Positions 1 through 8,287 of a stretch of 27,304 bases of DNA are shown piece by piece. The translations under genes and the position numbers were made by a program. A model generated the notes under the pieces. The model did not search any database. It saw only the letters and a list, made by a program, of their open reading frames with translations, and was not told the origin of the DNA. The stretch is from a virus. The DNA is taken from positions 1 through 27,304 of the IMG/VR virus record IMGVR_UViG_3300044641_003184, one strand, 5' to 3'. The stretch's first letter is position 1. The number at the start of each line of letters is the position of its first letter.

Positions 1-29
1 CTGCTGCGACAAGGAACAACAACTGGCCC

Positions 30-2390
30 GTGGCCCTTGTTCCAAACCCCATCTCCAAAAGCTTGAGATTCAATAGCGCCGATAGTGCTTACTTGAACCG
101 TACACCTAGCGTTGCTGGAAACCTTAGAACTTGGACTTGGTCGGGTTGGGTTAAGAGAAGTGCTTTAGGTGGTGCGGTAGTTCGATTGTTTAATGCAAAT
201 GATTCGGGAAGTCCGTTTTTACAAACATCTCTACGATTTGATACAGACCAACTGCGATTTTATAACGATGCAAATAGTACAGCAGATGTAAAATCATCAG
301 CGGTTTATCGTGACGCATCGGCGTGGTATCATATTGTGTGTGCAATAGATACTACACAAGCAACATCTTCTAATAGAGTAAAACTTTATGTCAATGGCTC
401 TCAAGTAACTGCGCTTGCAACTGCTACATATCCAAACCAAAACACGGATATGTATGTTAATGCCGCAAGAGCACATCAAATTGGGTCAAGCGTAACTCCA
501 TCTCAGTTTTTTGATGGCTACCTAACCGAAATCAACTTTGTAGATGGGCAAGCCTTAACCCCATCATCATTCGGCATGACCAACCCACAGACGGGTCAAT
601 GGATTCCTCTTAAGTATTCAGGAACCTACGGGACTAACGGGTTCTACTTGAACTTCAAGGATGCGACCTCGACCACTACGCTGGGCTACGACTACTCTGG
701 CAACGCTAATAACTGGACTACTAACAACTTTAGCGTGACTGCTGGTGCTGGCAACGACAGCCTTACGGATGTACCTACCCCGTGGGTTGCGTATAACACC
801 ACAGGCGATGTAGGCGGGGTTGTAAGGGGGAATTACGCTACTTTGAATCCTTTGATTGCTACGGCCACTTTATCAAACGGAAACTTAGACTTTTCGCAAG
901 GCAACACAAAAACTGCTGCCTCTATGGGTGTTACATCAGGCAAATGGTACTGTGAAGCAACTTGTAACACAACCGCTAATAGGTTGTTTGCGGTCGGCGT
1001 GGCTAAAGTAGGCGATAACTCTGCCTTCAATTTGTTTGCAAGCGGTGTTGGTTATTACGCTGACGATGGGTCTAAATATGTTGATGGTACAAACTCAGCA
1101 TATGGAGCAACTTATACGGCTGGTGACACTATCGGCATTGCTTTAAACATGGATGCAGGAACTGTTACATTTTACAAGAATAATACTAGCCAAGGTTCCA
1201 TTAGCCTTCCAACGTCATCGCAGGGCTATTACCCATTAGCAATTCAGGCGGGAAGCAGCTCTACATCCGCAACTTGGACAACCAACTTCGGTCAACGCCC
1301 ATTTGCGTATACGCCCCCAACAGGATTCCGTTCACTATGTACCACTAACCTACCAGCAACGGCTATTGGCTTTGGGCTGACGAATCAGGCTGGGAAGTAT
1401 TTCAATCCGGTGTTGTACACGGGTAATGGTGGCACGCAAACGGTAAGTGGTGTTGGATTCCAGCCAGATTTGACATGGGTTAAAGACAGGTCAGCGGCAA
1501 ATAGTAATTGGCTTAATGATGCAGTACGTGGTGCTGGCTTATCGCTTTCAAGTAACACAGGCGAAGAAGAAAAGAGTTACGCAGCATACTTCACCGCTTT
1601 TAATAGTGATGGATTTGCATTGGCTGGTGGCACGGGTGGATTTAACGCAAATGGTGATGCTTACGTAGCATGGAACTGGAACGCTGGAGGTTCAAACGTC
1701 ACAAATACATCTGGCTCTATTACCAGTACAGTAAGAGCAAGCACTACTAGTGGGTTCTCGGTTGTTACTTATACGGGTAACGGTTCTGCTGGCGCAACAT
1801 TTGGACATGGTCTTGGCGTTGCGCCAAGCATGGTTATTGTAAAAAATAGAGGTGCAGTTACTGATTGGTTAATCTACCATACCTCTTTAGGCGCAACTAA
1901 AAGTATTGCTTTTGATACAGCAGCCGCAATTACTTCATCAACCAGATGGAACGACACAGCACCGTCTTCTACGCTGATTACTTTAGGAACATCTAGCGGT
2001 GTAAACGGAAGTACTAATACATACGTAGCCTACTGCTTTGCCGCAGTACCGGGGTACTCTGCCTTTGGTTCGTATACTGGCAACGGAAGTGCTGATGGCC
2101 CGTTTGTGTTCTGCGGGTTTAGGCCGAGATACATAATGCGAAAACGCACAGATTCTACAGGTAGTTGGATAGCGCAAGATTCTGCAAGACCGGGATATAA
2201 CGCTACAACACCCTACACAAGCGTTCTTTATCCAAATGCCTCTGATGCAGAGTTAAGTTATAACGAAATTGACATTTTGAGTAACGGTTTTAAGATTCGC
2301 GCCACTGATACGTTCGGCAATGCGTCTGGTGGAACCTACATCTACGCCGCCTTTGCCGAGTCACCCTTTCAATTTGCTAACGCACGATAA
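30..2390 (+). CDS. Tail adhesin: LamG + SPRY + repeated C-terminal domain (5' end uncertain)
   Basis: Probable receptor-binding tail fibre or spike protein at the virion tip. Residues about 9-175 form a concanavalin A/LamG-like domain: an opening SLRFNSADSAYLNRTP block, WSGWVKR near 38-43, then WYHIV and FDGYLTEINFVDG. Residues about 280-430 look like a SPRY domain (SGKWYCE, GVGYYADDG, FYKNN). The C-terminal 330 residues hold three copies of a module starting YTGNG, with F-x-P and K-x-R positions and Y-V-A-W/Y endings, as in marine phage tail proteins. The 786-aa start is a GTG whose nearest Shine-Dalgarno (AAGGA, 11-15) is about 14 nt away, and the frame is open to the window edge. The gene may therefore start upstream and be partial here. 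The family assignment is firm; the ligand is unknown. Confidence 0.8.
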   Translation: MALVPNPISKSLRFNSADSAYLNRTPSVAGNLRTWTWSGWVKRSALGGAVVRLFNANDSGSPFLQTSLRFDTDQLRFYNDANSTADVKSSAVYRDASAWYHIVCAIDTTQATSSNRVKLYVNGSQVTALATATYPNQNTDMYVNAARAHQIGSSVTPSQFFDGYLTEINFVDGQALTPSSFGMTNPQTGQWIPLKYSGTYGTNGFYLNFKDATSTTTLGYDYSGNANNWTTNNFSVTAGAGNDSLTDVPTPWVAYNTTGDVGGVVRGNYATLNPLIATATLSNGNLDFSQGNTKTAASMGVTSGKWYCEATCNTTANRLFAVGVAKVGDNSAFNLFASGVGYYADDGSKYVDGTNSAYGATYTAGDTIGIALNMDAGTVTFYKNNTSQGSISLPTSSQGYYPLAIQAGSSSTSATWTTNFGQRPFAYTPPTGFRSLCTTNLPATAIGFGLTNQAGKYFNPVLYTGNGGTQTVSGVGFQPDLTWVKDRSAANSNWLNDAVRGAGLSLSSNTGEEEKSYAAYFTAFNSDGFALAGGTGGFNANGDAYVAWNWNAGGSNVTNTSGSITSTVRASTTSGFSVVTYTGNGSAGATFGHGLGVAPSMVIVKNRGAVTDWLIYHTSLGATKSIAFDTAAAITSSTRWNDTAPSSTLITLGTSSGVNGSTNTYVAYCFAAVPGYSAFGSYTGNGSADGPFVFCGFRPRYIMRKRTDSTGSWIAQDSARPGYNATTPYTSVLYPNASDAELSYNEIDILSNGFKIRATDTFGNASGGTYIYAAFAESPFQFANAR

Positions 2391-2408
2391 TTTTTTAAGG
2401 AGAACATT

Positions 2409-2984
2409 ATGTTCGCAGTAGTTCAAAACGGTAACATCGTTCAACTCATCCAGCCGGATGTAGCCTTTGTCATTGGCGAGAAGCAATACTCAGCCAGATT
2501 TATCCGCAACGCTACCGAGGCAGAGCGCAAGTCTGTTGGTGTCTACGAGGTCATCTACGGTGAGCAACAAGACCAGCGGTTCTACTGGGTAACTGGCCCG
2601 TCCTACCGTGTCAACGAGACAAACCAGACGGTTGAGGCTACCTACACCGCTACTCCCAAGGCCCTTGAGGACAGGTTAGAGACCAAGGAAGACGGCACGC
2701 CTCTGTTTGTGCAGACCTACAACGCCCAGACCCAACAGATGGAAGATACAACCGAACAGGTTGTTACTAAGGGTCTCAAGTCACAGTGGATCGCACAAAC
2801 CAAAGCCGCTGCTAACTCAGCACTAGCCGCAACCGACTGGATGGTGATCCGCAAGGCAGAAAGAAACATCGACATTCCCGCCGAAGCAGCCGCAGACCGG
2901 GCCAAGATCATCGCTGACTGCACGGCTAAAGAAGCGGCAATTGCTGCCTGCACAACGGTTGAGCAGTTAATGGCTGTAGTCTAA
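2409..2984 (+). CDS. Tail fibre assembly / chaperone-like protein
   Basis: A 191-aa protein directly downstream of the tail adhesin, with a good ribosome-binding site (AAGGAG eight nt before ATG). The C-terminal third resembles the end of phage tail-fibre assembly proteins and DUF4376-like proteins: ATDWMVIRKAERNIDIPAEA followed by an alanine-rich helix. The N-terminal half (FAVVQNGNIVQLI, VYEVIYGEQQDQRFYWV) looks like a small beta domain. Tfa-like proteins help the preceding fibre trimerise or fold and sometimes stay on its tip, which fits the position. It could instead be a minor virion protein. The function is inferred from the C-terminal pattern and gene order, not from a catalytic motif. 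Confidence 0.55.
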   Translation: MFAVVQNGNIVQLIQPDVAFVIGEKQYSARFIRNATEAERKSVGVYEVIYGEQQDQRFYWVTGPSYRVNETNQTVEATYTATPKALEDRLETKEDGTPLFVQTYNAQTQQMEDTTEQVVTKGLKSQWIAQTKAAANSALAATDWMVIRKAERNIDIPAEAAADRAKIIADCTAKEAAIAACTTVEQLMAVV

Positions 2985-2994
2985 GGAGCGGATA

Positions 2995-3207
2995 GTGAAA
3001 GCTATAATTGAAGCAGTAAGCATTGATGGCCAAGTATCTCCAAAGCATGAGTTGGAGATATTTTGTCCAAACTGCGGTCGTGATGTAGACCAGGCAGAGC
3101 TTGCTGCTCAAGTCTGTAGCGACTGCAATTCTAGTCTTTCTGAACCGAAACAAAGCGTGGCAATCCACGTAACTACACTGCCTTCTGCTGGTGGCGGTGT
3201 AATGTAG
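2995..3207 (+). CDS. Small zinc-ribbon protein
   Basis: A 70-aa protein starting at GTG with TAAGGAG just upstream, ten nt after the previous stop. Two CxxC knuckles, CPNC (24-27) and CSDC (41-44), 13 residues apart, are the classic four-cysteine zinc ribbon. The flanks are a short beta-like N-terminus and a glycine-rich end. Nothing else suggests an enzymatic role. Zinc ribbons of this size in phages usually bind nucleic acid or protein. Its place between the tail-fibre chaperone and the lysis genes does not settle its function. Confidence 0.65.
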   Translation: MKAIIEAVSIDGQVSPKHELEIFCPNCGRDVDQAELAAQVCSDCNSSLSEPKQSVAIHVTTLPSAGGGVM

Positions 3208-3209
3208 CT

Positions 3210-3287
3210 ATGGGCTTTTGGGCATTTACTTTTATTGGACTCCTGTTACTGTTAACGTCTTTGTCCTTCTTCACATGGAGCCTTTAA
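3210..3287 (+). CDS. 25-aa single-pass membrane peptide
   Basis: ATG at 3210 lies two bases after the preceding stop codon, and its TAA ends exactly where the ATG of the next gene begins (TAAATG). The 25-residue product is almost wholly hydrophobic (FTFIGLLLLLTSLSFFTW), enough for one membrane span. Its last codons contain the GGAG Shine-Dalgarno of the next gene, so the two could be translationally coupled. It has no strong ribosome-binding site of its own. Tiny hydrophobic ORFs just before a holin gene are common in phage lysis cassettes, so a holin regulator or accessory is plausible but unproven. Confidence 0.45.
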   Translation: MGFWAFTFIGLLLLLTSLSFFTWSL

Positions 3288-3746
3288 ATGTCTCAGTTGC
3301 CAGATCCGGGAAATCCGGCAGAAGTCGCCCGTTCGGCGTTAGGTGGCATAAAAGAAGCCCTCAAGGTTGGTCGAGAGATCAAGGACACGGGCAGGGAAGT
3401 CAGCAACTTCTTGGACGAGGAAGCCAAGGCTAGGGTTGCGTGGAAAAAGAAGCAGTTACAGTTACAAAGGCGGGGCGATTTAGTATTTGTTGATGCAGCC
3501 AACGAGTACCGTGAGGTCCGTAAGATCCGTGCAGCCGAAGAGGGTATGTACCAGGACATGGAGCGGGAGTTTGGCAGGCAGGCGGTCACGGAGGTTAAGG
3601 CTTTAGTTAGCCAGATGCGTAAGGAACGCAAGATGCTTGACCACGAGTTCCAACGAGTACGGCATGAAGAGCGGTTGATTTGGATTTTGATATTTACGGT
3701 TGCGGCAATTTTTTACGGGATTCTTAAAGCGACGGGAGCGTGGTGA
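3288..3746 (+). CDS. Tail-anchored coiled-coil membrane protein in lysis cassette
   Basis: A 152-aa protein with GGAG seven nt before its ATG. Residues about 40-128 are highly charged and helical (RRGDLVFVDAANEYREVRKI, MRKERKMLDHEFQRVRHEER), probably coiled coil. Residues about 130-146 (IWILIFTVAAIFYGILK) form a single C-terminal transmembrane segment, leaving the long helical part on one face of the membrane. The gene sits immediately before the holin. I do not recognise a named family. Possible roles are a spanin-like or holin-regulating lysis accessory, or a small virion membrane protein. Known i-spanins carry the membrane segment at the N-terminus, which argues against a standard spanin. 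Confidence 0.7.
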   Translation: MSQLPDPGNPAEVARSALGGIKEALKVGREIKDTGREVSNFLDEEAKARVAWKKKQLQLQRRGDLVFVDAANEYREVRKIRAAEEGMYQDMEREFGRQAVTEVKALVSQMRKERKMLDHEFQRVRHEERLIWILIFTVAAIFYGILKATGAW

Positions 3747-4186
3747 TGTTACCAATAGCGGCATTGCTATCAATAGGCGAAAAAGTTTTAGACAAGGTTC
3801 TTCCTGACCCCGCCGCAAAGGCAGAGGCTCAGGCCAAGCTCATGGAGATGGCTCAAAAGGGTCAGCTCGCCGAGCTTGAGGCAATGACAAAAGAGATGGA
3901 CTCGGCTCGCAGGCGCGAGATCGAGATTGCCACCAGCCAGTTTGCTCCTACTATAAATAAGATTATTACCCCGGTCTTGGCGCTTGGAACGGTCAGCCTA
4001 ACCTTTATATTGTTCCTGGTCATCATTTTTGCCGAGGTCAATGCCAACTCCAAAGACATTTTGATCTACGTTCTTGGCGCCTTGACCTCTGCCATGACCA
4101 TGGTTTTAGGCTATTACTTCGGCTCCAGTCAGGGCAGTAAGGAAAAATCCTTACAACTTGACGAAATTATGGACAAGAAGAAATGA
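3746..4186 (+). CDS. Holin, 3TM-type (Holin_3TMs-like)
   Basis: A 146-aa membrane protein that would make lesions in the cytoplasmic membrane at the end of infection, freeing or activating the endolysin. The N-terminus is a short amphipathic helix (LPIAALLSIGEKVLDKVLPD), then a charged helix, then two clear membrane spans at about 72-97 (IITPVLALGTVSLTFILFLV) and 104-127 (ILIYVLGALTSAMTMVLGYY), and a charged tail ending MDKKK. This is the layout of the 3TM holin superfamily. I chose ATG at 3746, which overlaps the previous stop as TGATG and has GGGAG seven nt upstream. In-frame GTG codons at 3740 and 3743 are poorer choices. The stop overlaps the endolysin start (ATGA). Confidence 0.8.
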   Translation: MLPIAALLSIGEKVLDKVLPDPAAKAEAQAKLMEMAQKGQLAELEAMTKEMDSARRREIEIATSQFAPTINKIITPVLALGTVSLTFILFLVIIFAEVNANSKDILIYVLGALTSAMTMVLGYYFGSSQGSKEKSLQLDEIMDKKK

Positions 4187-4647
4187 ACTTGACCGCTAAC
4201 TTTACTCTTGCCGAGATGGTAAAGTCTGATACTGCATTGCGGCATGACATGGATAACACCCCTGGGGAGATCGAGATTGAAAACCTTAAAAGATTGGCTG
4301 AGAAGGTTCTTCAGCCTGTTAGAGAACATTACCAAAGAGGCGTCAAAGTCAACTCGGGCTTCCGCCATCCGGACGTCAATGCCAAGGTCGGAGGCTCGAA
4401 AACGAGCGATCACTGCAAAGGCCAAGCAGCGGACATCGAAATCCCAGGCATCCCGAACGCGGACCTCGCCAAGTGGATCACAGAAAACCTCGACTTCACG
4501 CAAGTCATCCTCGAGTTCTACACGCAAGGGGTCCCGGACAGCGGCTGGGTCCACGTCAGCTACGACCCGCAGAACCTCAAAAAGCAAAGCTTAACAGCCG
4601 TCAAAAAAGATGGTAAAACGGTGTATCTACCAGGACTTGTTGCTTAA
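4183..4647 (+). CDS. Endolysin, M15-family D,D-/L,D-peptidase (Peptidase_M15_3-like)
   Basis: A 154-aa single-domain peptidoglycan peptidase with all visible zinc-site residues: H77 and D84 in SDHCKGQAADIE and H124 in WVHVSY, with the conserved SGFRHPDVN block (58-66) and a candidate catalytic acid E111 in VILEF. M15 enzymes of this kind cleave peptide cross-bridges in the Gram-negative sacculus. There is no signal peptide, so export depends on the holin next door, whose stop overlaps this ATG. Within the gene, about 4348-4578 uses almost only C- or G-ending codons, unlike both ends and its neighbours (see findings). The related virion peptidases are alternatives, but the holin-adjacent position favours lysis. 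Confidence 0.88.
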   Translation: MNLTANFTLAEMVKSDTALRHDMDNTPGEIEIENLKRLAEKVLQPVREHYQRGVKVNSGFRHPDVNAKVGGSKTSDHCKGQAADIEIPGIPNADLAKWITENLDFTQVILEFYTQGVPDSGWVHVSYDPQNLKKQSLTAVKKDGKTVYLPGLVA

Positions 4648-6522
4648 ATGGCCTATTTTCGTCTAGCCCTAAAACCCGGCATCGATAAACAGAACACCGA
4701 ATACGGCGCTGAGGGCGGCTGGATCGATGGGGACTACATTCGGTTCCGTTACGGCTTGCCAGAAAAGCTTGGCGGCTGGACCCCGTTTAGTGGCTCAGAG
4801 GTATATCTCGTTGGCATGGCCAGCGAAGTGTTTACTTGGAACGACCTAAACGGCACGCCATATACCATGGTTGGGACGGACAGAAAGCTGTACGTCACCA
4901 GCGGCGGCGCGTGGGCAGACATTACACCTATCCGGGCAACGACCGCTCCGGGAGGCGTGACCTTTGCTGCCACAAACGGAAGCAACATCATTACGGTTAG
5001 TGACCCTGCTCACGGAGCGATTACCGGGGACTTTGTAACGTTCTCCGGCGCCGTGAGCCTTGGTGGGAACATAACGGCCAGTGTATTAAATCAGCAGTTC
5101 CAAATCCAGCAGGTTACTGGATCAGGCACCTACACTATTTTAGCAGGGGCCACGGCCAACGGATCAGACTCTGGTAACGGAGGCGCATCCGTGGTAGGTA
5201 CTTACCAGATCAACGTTGGAGCAGCCGTAAGCTATTTCGACTTTGGCTGGGGCACAGGAACCTGGGGCTTATCTACCTGGGGCACCCCTCGTCCGGCCTC
5301 TGCGGCAACGGCCCTGTATTCAAGGGTTTGGCAGTTTGACAACTACGGCGAAGATGTTATTTGCCAGTTAGTAAATGGTGGAATTTATATTTTTGATACA
5401 AGTGTCGGGGCGCTTGTGGGTAATCCTGCCACGGCTATTGCGGGGGCTCCAACAAAAAGCAAATATGCTCTTGTATCCACGCCCGATAGACACCTGGTGT
5501 GCTTTGGAACGGAAGAAACGATTGGAAGTCCAGGTACTCAAGATCCGATGTTCGTTCGGTTTTCAAACCAAGAGGATATCAATACCTTTACGGAGTCCGC
5601 GACCAATACCGCTGGTGGCCAGCGTCTAACTGACGGAAGCCAGATTGTTACGGCTGTACGGTCTCGTGGACAGATACTGATATTTACCGACACTTCCGTA
5701 CACGGCCAGCAATTTGTTGGGCCACCCTACACCTTCGGCTTTACTCAGCTAGGTGCTAACTGCGGCTGTATTGGCCCGCATGCGGCGGTGGACGTAAACG
5801 GCTTGGCCTTCTGGATGGGCACGGAAGCATTTTACATGTTTGACGGTACGGTCAAAAAGATGCCCTGCACGGTCCAAGACTATGTGTTTAAGGACATTAA
5901 TCTTGTACAAGGGACCAAGACCCATGCTGGGGTCAACTCACAATTTAACGAAGTAACTTGGTGGTATTGTTCTTACACCAGCGACTACATCGACCGTTTT
6001 GTGACCTATAACTACCTTGAAAATGTGTGGTCAATTGGAACAATGCCCAGAAGCGCTTGGGTAGACATCGGCACATACGACAAGCCGCTTGCTTCCGATT
6101 ATTTACAAAATAGCACTGCCACGCCGACGGGAGCGACCATCTATGGGTTGACTGCTGGCCGGTCACTGGTCTTCAACCAAGAGGATGGCGTCAATGGAAA
6201 TGGTTCGCCAATTACTGCATCTATTAGGTCTGGCTACTTTGATATTGGTGACGGTGACAATATGCTCTATATGCGCCGCTTTATCCCAGATTTCAAAAAT
6301 CAGGTGGGCAATCTCACGGTACGTCTGTTGCTGCGACCATATCCTCAAGCCACGGCAAGCCCCTCCTCGCTCGACCCGTATATCATTACGCCGACTACGC
6401 AAAAGGTGGATACCAGAGCAAGAGGACGCCAAATAAGTTTAGGGATTGAGAGCTCTGATCTCAACACAAACTGGCGCTATGGCACGTTGCGGGTTGATAT
6501 CCAACCGGATGGCTTGAGATGA
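4648..6522 (+). CDS. Tail hub / nozzle protein, P22 gp10-like
   Basis: A 624-aa virion protein that probably closes the portal channel or forms the short tail tube. Near the N-terminus, YGAEGGWIDGDYIRFRYG (about 18-36), followed by GGW and repeated Trp/Gly motifs (FGWGTGTWG), suggests a beta-propeller. The C-terminus ends with arginine-glycine and W-x-x-G-x-x-R-x-D patterns (RARGRQISLG, NWRYGTLRVDIQPDG). These patterns recall P22 packaged-DNA-stabilisation protein gp10 and its relatives in podoviruses. The ATG directly follows the endolysin stop (TAAATG) with only a weak Shine-Dalgarno (AGGA, 12 nt away), so coupling is likely. The gp10-like assignment rests on pattern resemblance and no structure search was possible. 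Confidence 0.65.
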   Translation: MAYFRLALKPGIDKQNTEYGAEGGWIDGDYIRFRYGLPEKLGGWTPFSGSEVYLVGMASEVFTWNDLNGTPYTMVGTDRKLYVTSGGAWADITPIRATTAPGGVTFAATNGSNIITVSDPAHGAITGDFVTFSGAVSLGGNITASVLNQQFQIQQVTGSGTYTILAGATANGSDSGNGGASVVGTYQINVGAAVSYFDFGWGTGTWGLSTWGTPRPASAATALYSRVWQFDNYGEDVICQLVNGGIYIFDTSVGALVGNPATAIAGAPTKSKYALVSTPDRHLVCFGTEETIGSPGTQDPMFVRFSNQEDINTFTESATNTAGGQRLTDGSQIVTAVRSRGQILIFTDTSVHGQQFVGPPYTFGFTQLGANCGCIGPHAAVDVNGLAFWMGTEAFYMFDGTVKKMPCTVQDYVFKDINLVQGTKTHAGVNSQFNEVTWWYCSYTSDYIDRFVTYNYLENVWSIGTMPRSAWVDIGTYDKPLASDYLQNSTATPTGATIYGLTAGRSLVFNQEDGVNGNGSPITASIRSGYFDIGDGDNMLYMRRFIPDFKNQVGNLTVRLLLRPYPQATASPSSLDPYIITPTTQKVDTRARGRQISLGIESSDLNTNWRYGTLRVDIQPDGLR

Positions 6523-7946
6523 GCAAGATATTTAACGTTCGTCTACCCGATGCTTTTTCTCCTGAATATGATCCGCAAAAGTTTAACCAGCTTGTGCGGT
6601 CTTTGGAACAAATTGTTCTTCAACTTAATAGCGCATACTCACCTACTGTCACAGAAGACAAGGACACAGCATATGCATGGCACGGGGATGGCGGAGGATC
6701 TATGGATATTAGCGGTTTAACTATTCCTGTTTCTATAGGCGGGACCAACACTGATGCGTTTGGAAGACTGCGCGTTTCCCAGCCCTACACCCTTTTTGAC
6801 AGCCAGAACCGCTACGCGGCTGATAATCAATTTGACGTTGCAACCACTGGAACAGGCACTACGACATTCCTGTCTAATGAAGCCGCTATCAAGATGGAAG
6901 TTACCAGTGGCGGCGTAGGTTCTGTTACACGCCAGTCATTCCGTTCTTTTCCATACCAACCGGGTAAAGGCTTGTTGGTACTTGCTACCTTTGTGATGGA
7001 CAGCAGCACTAGCGCTAATCTGACTCAGAGCGTTGGTTACTTTAACGACAGCAATGGTGTGTTTTTTAAGCGAACTGGATCAACCAATTCGTTTGTGTTG
7101 CGTTCAAATTCAGCACCCACTCCAGGAACTCCAAGCGATGTCCGCACGGTTAACCAGTCTAGTTGGAACGGCGACAAGTTAGACGGATCTGGTCCATCGG
7201 GGCTAACTCTTGACACAACAAAGGCTCAGATTCTATGGATGGACTTTGAGTGGCTTGGGGTAGGTTCGGTGCGTTGTGGGTTCATTATTGACGGGCAATA
7301 CATTGTCTGTCATACCTTTGAAAATGCCAATGAAGTTACTGGCGTCTACATGACCACGGCCATTTTGCCGGTACGTTATTCGATTACTACAACCACTGCT
7401 GCGGTTGCTGCTTCAATGAAGGCTATTTGTTGCACGGTTATATCTGAAGGTGGTTTCGAGCAGACTTCGATTGACCATGTAGCAAGGCGAACCACAGTCT
7501 TTACTAACATAGATACTGCTTCTACTTTTTACCCAATTGTGTCTATTCGTTTAGCATCTGGGCGCACAGGGGCGGTTGTTTTGCCTAACCGGACACAGTT
7601 TTTACCTATTACTAACCAAAACTACGAAGTTGTTCTACTTAAGAATCCAACACTTACCGGAGCAACTTGGGCGGCTACCGTGGATTCAGACACAAACGTG
7701 CAGTATGACGTAGCGGCTACCGCCATTTCAGCCATAGGAACAATCGTCCAGACGGATTACATTACATCCTCGGGCAGTGGTGGGGTCTCCCAAACAAGCC
7801 TTCCGAACGCCTACAACTTTGATTTACAGTTGGGGGCAAGCATTGCCGGGGTAAGTGATATTTATACCCTTGGTGTCCGGACTGTGGACGGAGCCACCAA
7901 AGGAAGCGGGGTTGGGTCTATATCATTCTTTGACTTGACTCAGTAA
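6519..7946 (+). CDS. Virion structural protein of cyanophage/pelagiphage type
   Basis: A 475-aa protein starting ATGA, four bases overlapping the tail-hub stop. The stretches ISIGGT-like (SIGGTNTDAFGRLRVS, about 72-87), PYTLFDSQNRYAADNQFD, YQPGKGLLVLATFVMD and LWMDFEWLGVGSVRCGF form a signature I associate with structural proteins of many marine cyanophages and pelagiphages, where the exact place in the particle is usually unassigned. The body is rich in beta-strand-forming and Thr/Ser residues with no membrane segment or enzyme motif. A role as a tail appendage or decoration protein with a jelly-roll-like domain is an inference from this composition. Confidence 0.6.
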   Translation: MSKIFNVRLPDAFSPEYDPQKFNQLVRSLEQIVLQLNSAYSPTVTEDKDTAYAWHGDGGGSMDISGLTIPVSIGGTNTDAFGRLRVSQPYTLFDSQNRYAADNQFDVATTGTGTTTFLSNEAAIKMEVTSGGVGSVTRQSFRSFPYQPGKGLLVLATFVMDSSTSANLTQSVGYFNDSNGVFFKRTGSTNSFVLRSNSAPTPGTPSDVRTVNQSSWNGDKLDGSGPSGLTLDTTKAQILWMDFEWLGVGSVRCGFIIDGQYIVCHTFENANEVTGVYMTTAILPVRYSITTTTAAVAASMKAICCTVISEGGFEQTSIDHVARRTTVFTNIDTASTFYPIVSIRLASGRTGAVVLPNRTQFLPITNQNYEVVLLKNPTLTGATWAATVDSDTNVQYDVAATAISAIGTIVQTDYITSSGSGGVSQTSLPNAYNFDLQLGASIAGVSDIYTLGVRTVDGATKGSGVGSISFFDLTQ

Positions 7947-7954
7947 GGCTTGAC

Positions 7955-8287
7955 ATGGCAAATAAATATTTTAGGAAATACTCCATACCCAGCGCAGCCA
8001 CTGAGACTACGTTATATACGGTCCCGGCTGCCAATGCCACGGTCGTCAGATCTCTTCGGGTTACAAACGCTGGATCCGGCTCGGCTACCATTACTGTAAG
8101 CCAATACGCCCAGGGAGATGCGACTCCCCATTATTTGCAAAGGGTTAGGCCTTTAGCGGTTAACGCCACATTTGATGTATTTAACGGGATTCCCTGTGTT
8201 TTAGAGGCGGGGGACGTTTTAAAAGTTGAGTCGTCCGTGGCCAGCACCCACTTTTATTTGTCTTATTTAGAGATGGACAGAAACTAA
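7955..8287 (+). CDS. Small beta-rich virion protein
   Basis: A 110-aa protein starting at ATG six nt after a TAAGG ribosome-binding site. The sequence alternates hydrophobic and polar residues (TLYTVPAANATVVRSLRVTN, GSATITVSQY, DVLKVESS, HFYLSYLEMDRN), as expected for a small beta-sandwich. The TVPA...VVxSLxVTN pattern is common in short structural ORFs of aquatic phages, often next to the structural family encoded just upstream. No catalytic residues are visible. It is probably a minor structural or tail-decoration protein, with no specific assignment possible. Confidence 0.55.
   Translation: MANKYFRKYSIPSAATETTLYTVPAANATVVRSLRVTNAGSGSATITVSQYAQGDATPHYLQRVRPLAVNATFDVFNGIPCVLEAGDVLKVESSVASTHFYLSYLEMDRN

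Noticed and set aside
1-66. Possible 3' end of a preceding gene in frames 1 (to 66) or 2 (to 76)
   Set aside because: Only 21-24 codons are visible and nothing in them is recognisable, so no feature is reported.
4129-4587. 152-aa antisense ORF opposite the endolysin, and a 116-aa plus-strand ORF at 4244-4594
   Set aside because: Both arise where the endolysin uses C-ending codons, which removes stops in other frames. Compositions are extreme (Asp/Val/Arg-rich; Ser/Thr/Arg-rich) and the M15 peptidase motifs lie in the accepted frame.
7950-7955. TTGACA just before the 110-aa virion gene
   Set aside because: No matching -10 box at 16-18 nt; the bases overlap the ATG and follow a normal TAAGG ribosome-binding site.
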